DNA from: Roseomonas indoligenes | GTDB taxonomy: Bacteria > Pseudomonadota > Alphaproteobacteria > Acetobacterales > Acetobacteraceae | Reading direction: 5' to 3' | Length of the DNA: 64,000 nucleotides | Assembly (NCBI RefSeq): GCF_017813365.1 | Contig: NZ_JAGIZA010000006.1 | Span: 223,561-287,560 of the forward strand | Shown here: positions 61,635-64,000 of the stretch, one piece after another | Layout of the letters: each line of letters opens with the position of its first letter | How positions within the stretch are numbered: position 1 is the first letter of the stretch | Program-made: the position numbers and the translations under genes | Notes under the pieces: model-generated | What the model was told of the DNA's origin: nothing | The model's database searches: none | The model's input: the letters and a program-made list of their open reading frames with translations, nothing else

Positions 61635-62558
61635 ATGGTGGTCTGCGTGGGGCAGGTGGTGACCGACCATACCTTCCGCGTGGACGAGATCGAACTGCCG
61701 CCTTCCAAGGTGACGGCGCGGGGCTATTCCGTGGGGGTGGGCGGGATGGCGGCCCATGCGGCGATCGCGGTGGCGCGGCTGGGCGGGCGGGCCGTGTTCT
61801 GGGGGCGCGTGGGCCGGGACGAGGCCGGGGAGGCGCTGCGGCACGCCCTGGAGGAGGAGGGGGTGGATGCCTCCGGCCTTGTCATGGCGGAGGGGGCGCG
61901 GACCCCGCTCTCGGCCGTGATCGTGGACAAGATGGGGGAGCGAAGCATCGTGACCTATCGGGGGGAGCGGCTGCCGGCCGATCCTTCCGGCCTGCCGCTG
62001 GAGCGGCTGGCGCGGGCGGGCAGCGTGCTGTGCGACCCGCGCTGGCCGGAGGCGGCGGAGGCGGTGTTCCGCGCGGCGCGGGAGCGCGGGCTGCCCGCCG
62101 TGCTGGACGCGGAGAAGAGCGAGGAGCGGATCCTGCGGCAGCTGGTGCCGCTGGCCGGGCACGTGATCTTTGCCCGCACGGGGCTGACGATCTTCGCGCC
62201 GGGAGTGGCGCCGGAGGAGGGGCTGTGGCGGGCGCTCACCTCCGGGCCGCTGGCGATGACGGCGGTGACGGACGGGGAGAAAGGGACGTTGTGGCGCGGC
62301 CCGGGGATGGAAGCGGCGCTGCGGCAGCCGAGCTTCCCCGTGGAGGCGACGAACACCACCGGTGCGGGGGACGTGTTCCACGGGGCCTATGCGCTGGCGT
62401 TGGCGGAGGGACAGGCGGTGGAGGAGGCGCTCCGCTTCGCCTCCGCGGCCGGGGCGCTGCGGGCGCGGGATGGGCGGACGCCGGGGCGGGAGATGGTGGA
62501 GGAGATGCTGGCCGGAGGTGGGGACGTGCCTTCCGTGCGAGCGCGGCGGAAGGGGTGA
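61635..62558 (+). CDS. PfkB family sugar or nucleoside kinase
   Basis: A 307-residue ribokinase-family enzyme. The N-terminal signature GVGGMAAHAAIAVARLGG is followed by GRVGRDEAGEALRHALEEEGVD, and the C-terminal anion-hole/catalytic motif is NTTGAGDVFHGAYALALAEG with the base Asp in GAGD. It phosphorylates a sugar-like substrate with ATP in the cytoplasm; the sequence resembles sulfofructose/tagatose-type kinases but the substrate is uncertain. It is divergent from the RluA gene, 34 bases apart. Start ATG 61635 follows a G-rich site. Confidence 0.9.
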   Translation: MVVCVGQVVTDHTFRVDEIELPPSKVTARGYSVGVGGMAAHAAIAVARLGGRAVFWGRVGRDEAGEALRHALEEEGVDASGLVMAEGARTPLSAVIVDKMGERSIVTYRGERLPADPSGLPLERLARAGSVLCDPRWPEAAEAVFRAARERGLPAVLDAEKSEERILRQLVPLAGHVIFARTGLTIFAPGVAPEEGLWRALTSGPLAMTAVTDGEKGTLWRGPGMEAALRQPSFPVEATNTTGAGDVFHGAYALALAEGQAVEEALRFASAAGALRARDGRTPGREMVEEMLAGGGDVPSVRARRKG

Positions 62559-62612
62559 GGGACGGGCGAGGCGTGTTCCGGGGCGGCCGCGCGTTGCCAG
62601 ATCCCGACCTGC

Positions 62613-62910
62613 CTATCCGACTTGCTCCTCCCGGCTGCGGGTGAGCGGCGTGACCTCATCGCCCGTATGTCTGGTGGAGGCCGGCTCGATCAGTAGCACC
62701 CAACATTCCTCACCCGCGACGGGGTCGTGGCGGAGGCCGGTCGGCATGGCGAGGAAGTCACGCGCGTTGAGATCGGCCGGGCCGTCCTCGAAATCGATGC
62801 GAAGGGATCCCTTCACGAGGTGGGAGAGCCTGTCCTGTTCCCCGGTTCGAATGGCGGCCGCCCCATGCTGCAGGCTGCCAATCGGATGGCCGGGAGGCTG
62901 AACGCCATCA
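62613..62910 (-). pseudogene. Degenerate cupin-domain gene remnant
   Basis: Reading the minus strand, the last 70 residues end in a clear cupin C-terminus: HLVKGSLRIDFEDG, LNARDFLAMPTGLRHDPVAGEE and WVLLIEPASTRHTGD. In intact homologues this follows a metal-site region with the pattern WHxHxxxDE. Here the matching part is eroded (EQDRLSH in place of an EEDELF-like stretch) and no metal-binding HxH is left. The frame stays open upstream to 63095, but nothing there resembles a cupin. A remnant or a very diverged gene; its 5' boundary is approximate. Confidence 0.55.
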
Positions 62911-63182
62911 GGAGCGCCAGGGACATGGAGGTGGAACGGCGACGGGCCTGCCGTTCCTGGGATCACGGCGAGCCAAGCGGAGGGGGCCGCCGGCCCTGAG
63001 CGGCGCCGAGGTTCAAGTCGTGGTGGCGACCGGCGGCGCGTCCAGCTCCCGCCGCTTCGAAATCCTCTGGGCCGAGATCGCAAGAGACGGTGCAAGGATC
63101 GGGGGCCTCCGCTCGGTCCGCTCTGGAGACCAGACCTGTGGCTCGCGGATGAAGGAAGGCCTTCCCGAGGAGGGAGCCCAGC

Positions 63183-63880
63183 TCAGTGGCGCGTTCTCAG
63201 CGCCTTCGACAGGGCTTCGATTGAGTACGGCTTGTGGAGGAGTTCGAAGCCCTGAGCGCCCCCTGTCGCGAGCACGTGGCTGTAGCCGCTGGTCAGGACC
63301 ACCCGCAATTCTGGCCATCGGCGCCGGATCTCCTGGCCGAGTTCCACCCCGTTCATCCCGGGCATCACGATGTCGGAAAAGACGGTATCGAAGCGGCTGG
63401 CATCCTCGTGCAGGAGCTGCAACGCGGCCTGAGCGTTGGGGGCCCAGGTCGCCGCGTAGCCGAGGTCCGCCAGCAGTTGCCTGGCGAACTCGCCAACCTG
63501 GGTGTTGTCCTCCACCAGCAGCACGTTCCGGCGTCCTGCCTCGGGGCGCCCTGCCTCGGCACCTGTTGGCGGTCGCGCGACCACCGGCCTGGGCTCAACC
63601 TTCGGGAGATAGAGCGTGAAGGTCGTGCCATCCCCCATTTTGCTCTCGACCTGGAGCTCTCCTCCGGATTGCTTGGCGAAGCCGTAGACCTGCGACAGCC
63701 CAAGACCCGTGCCCTTGCCGACCTCCTTGGTCGTGAAGAACGGTTCGAAGATCCGGCCCAACAGCTCGGGCTCGATACCCGATCCTGAATCCGTCACCGA
63801 GACCGCCACGAACTCGCCCCGGCTTCCCGCATGGCCTCGCGTCGGCGGCACCTCGGAAACCTGCAGGGCCCTGAGGACTA
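63183..63880 (-). pseudogene. Hybrid histidine kinase, 3' part, cut by IS element
   Basis: The frame encodes the C-terminal part of a hybrid histidine kinase: the G1/G2 ATPase motifs ([24 protein letters not shown] and [20 protein letters not shown]), then a receiver domain (NVLLVEDNTQVGEF, phosphoacceptor in FSDIVMPGMNG, and LHKPYS with the conserved Lys). The 5' part with sensor, phospho-acceptor His and N-box is missing: the frame runs in phase up to about 63880 and there meets the end of an IS5-type element. An alternative internal GTG (63851) could still express a fragment. Confidence 0.82.
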
Positions 63881-64000
63881 GGTAGGGGACTCATTCAGGT
63901 CCACTCGCTGACGGTGGCGACGAGAGCGAGGCTGGCGAGGTAGTTCCGCGCGAGGCGGTCGTAGCGGGTCGCCAGCCTTCGCCAGTTCTTGAGGTGGCAG
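63879..64000 (-). mobile_element. IS5-family insertion sequence, one end (continues outside)
   Basis: The last 120 or so bases are the 3' end of an IS5-family element inserted in the hybrid kinase gene. The sequence at the junction is CTAG (63878-63881) followed by GTAGGGGACTC, which may be the start of the terminal inverted repeat; CTAG/TA targets are known for the IS427 group. The transposase stop is about 14 bases from the end, as usual in this group. The exact end and target duplication need the missing half. Confidence 0.75.
63895..64000 (-). CDS. IS5-family transposase, C-terminal fragment (partial)
   Basis: The minus-strand frame ending at the TGA at 63895-63897 reads CHLKNWRRLATRYDRLARNYLASLALVATVSEWT (given here in two parts of the family pattern: KNWRRLATRYDRLARN, then LASLALVATV). 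This is the conserved C-terminus of IS5/IS427-type DDE transposases, after the catalytic Glu. The rest is outside the window. Confidence 0.85.
   Translation of the reverse strand, partial: CHLKNWRRLATRYDRLARNYLASLALVATVSEWT

Noticed and set aside
62841..62852. GGTTCGAAT resembling a tRNA T-loop
   Set aside because: No acceptor stem, anticodon arm or CCA in the right distance; it lies in the cupin remnant.

Overview
The window is GC-rich (about 70% by eye), densely coded DNA from an alphaproteobacterium. The purC-purS-purQ and purL-bolA-grxD gene strings, the AapJ-type binding protein and the many HWE/HisKA_2 kinases fit the Rhodospirillales, most likely the Acetobacteraceae (Roseomonas-like). 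This placement is inferred from gene content and codon usage; no rRNA or tRNA gene was found. It looks like ordinary chromosome with accessory inserts. The only clear mobile element is a cut-off IS5-family element at the right edge.

Layout. 1-3502: end of an MFS gene, then grxD, bolA and purL on the minus strand. 3503-15981: an insert-like block between purL and the rest of the purine operon. It holds a short-hairpin cluster, a DUF4096 (IS5 transposase N-terminal) orphan, an HWE histidine kinase, a solo HigA-like regulator, an M42 peptidase, a PAQR/hemolysin III protein, a cold-shock protein, an AapJ-like binding protein, two divergent unusual SDRs, an SMP-30 protein and an rRNA methyltransferase-like gene. 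16018-17972: purC-purS-(small membrane protein)-purQ, translationally coupled. 18240-21466: secreted or envelope proteins (182 aa, 307 aa with repeats, DUF305, small lipoprotein). 21592-25669: DadA-like oxidase, two exported proteins, purB. 25946-29984: two TerC paralogues, a lipoprotein, a secreted serine protease, radC. 30130-38016: SDR, GAF-GGDEF-EAL protein, beta-carbonic anhydrase, map, and a divergent bdcR/bdcA pair with a visible operator, then a drug-efflux MFS. 38154-54703: a large thioester alpha-2-macroglobulin gene and its usual partner pbpC, separated by a transporter gene, a six-gene ABC-transporter/monooxygenase operon and a CAP-domain lipoprotein. 54748-62558: a YdeP-like molybdopterin oxidoreductase, a five-gene operon (RluA synthase, sensor kinase, HD protein, HAD phosphatase, small coiled-coil protein) and a PfkB kinase. 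62613-64000: a decayed cupin gene and a hybrid histidine kinase cut by the IS5-type element.

How the genes work together. Four purine-synthesis blocks (purL, purQ/S, purC, purB) cover FGAM synthetase, SAICAR synthetase and adenylosuccinate lyase. Signalling is prominent: three histidine kinases without an adjacent separate regulator, one c-di-GMP enzyme, and BdcA, whose E. coli homologue binds c-di-GMP. Alpha-2-macroglobulin and PbpC are known as an envelope-defence and peptidoglycan-repair pair. The six-gene operon looks like uptake followed by oxidation of an unknown organic substrate.

I did not find a clearly new defence or mobile system. The best leads are the small membrane gene coupled into the purine operon, the divergent SDR pair with unusual membrane attachments, the repeat-tailed stress-like protein, and the two ancestral gene pairs that are each split by a block of accessory genes.
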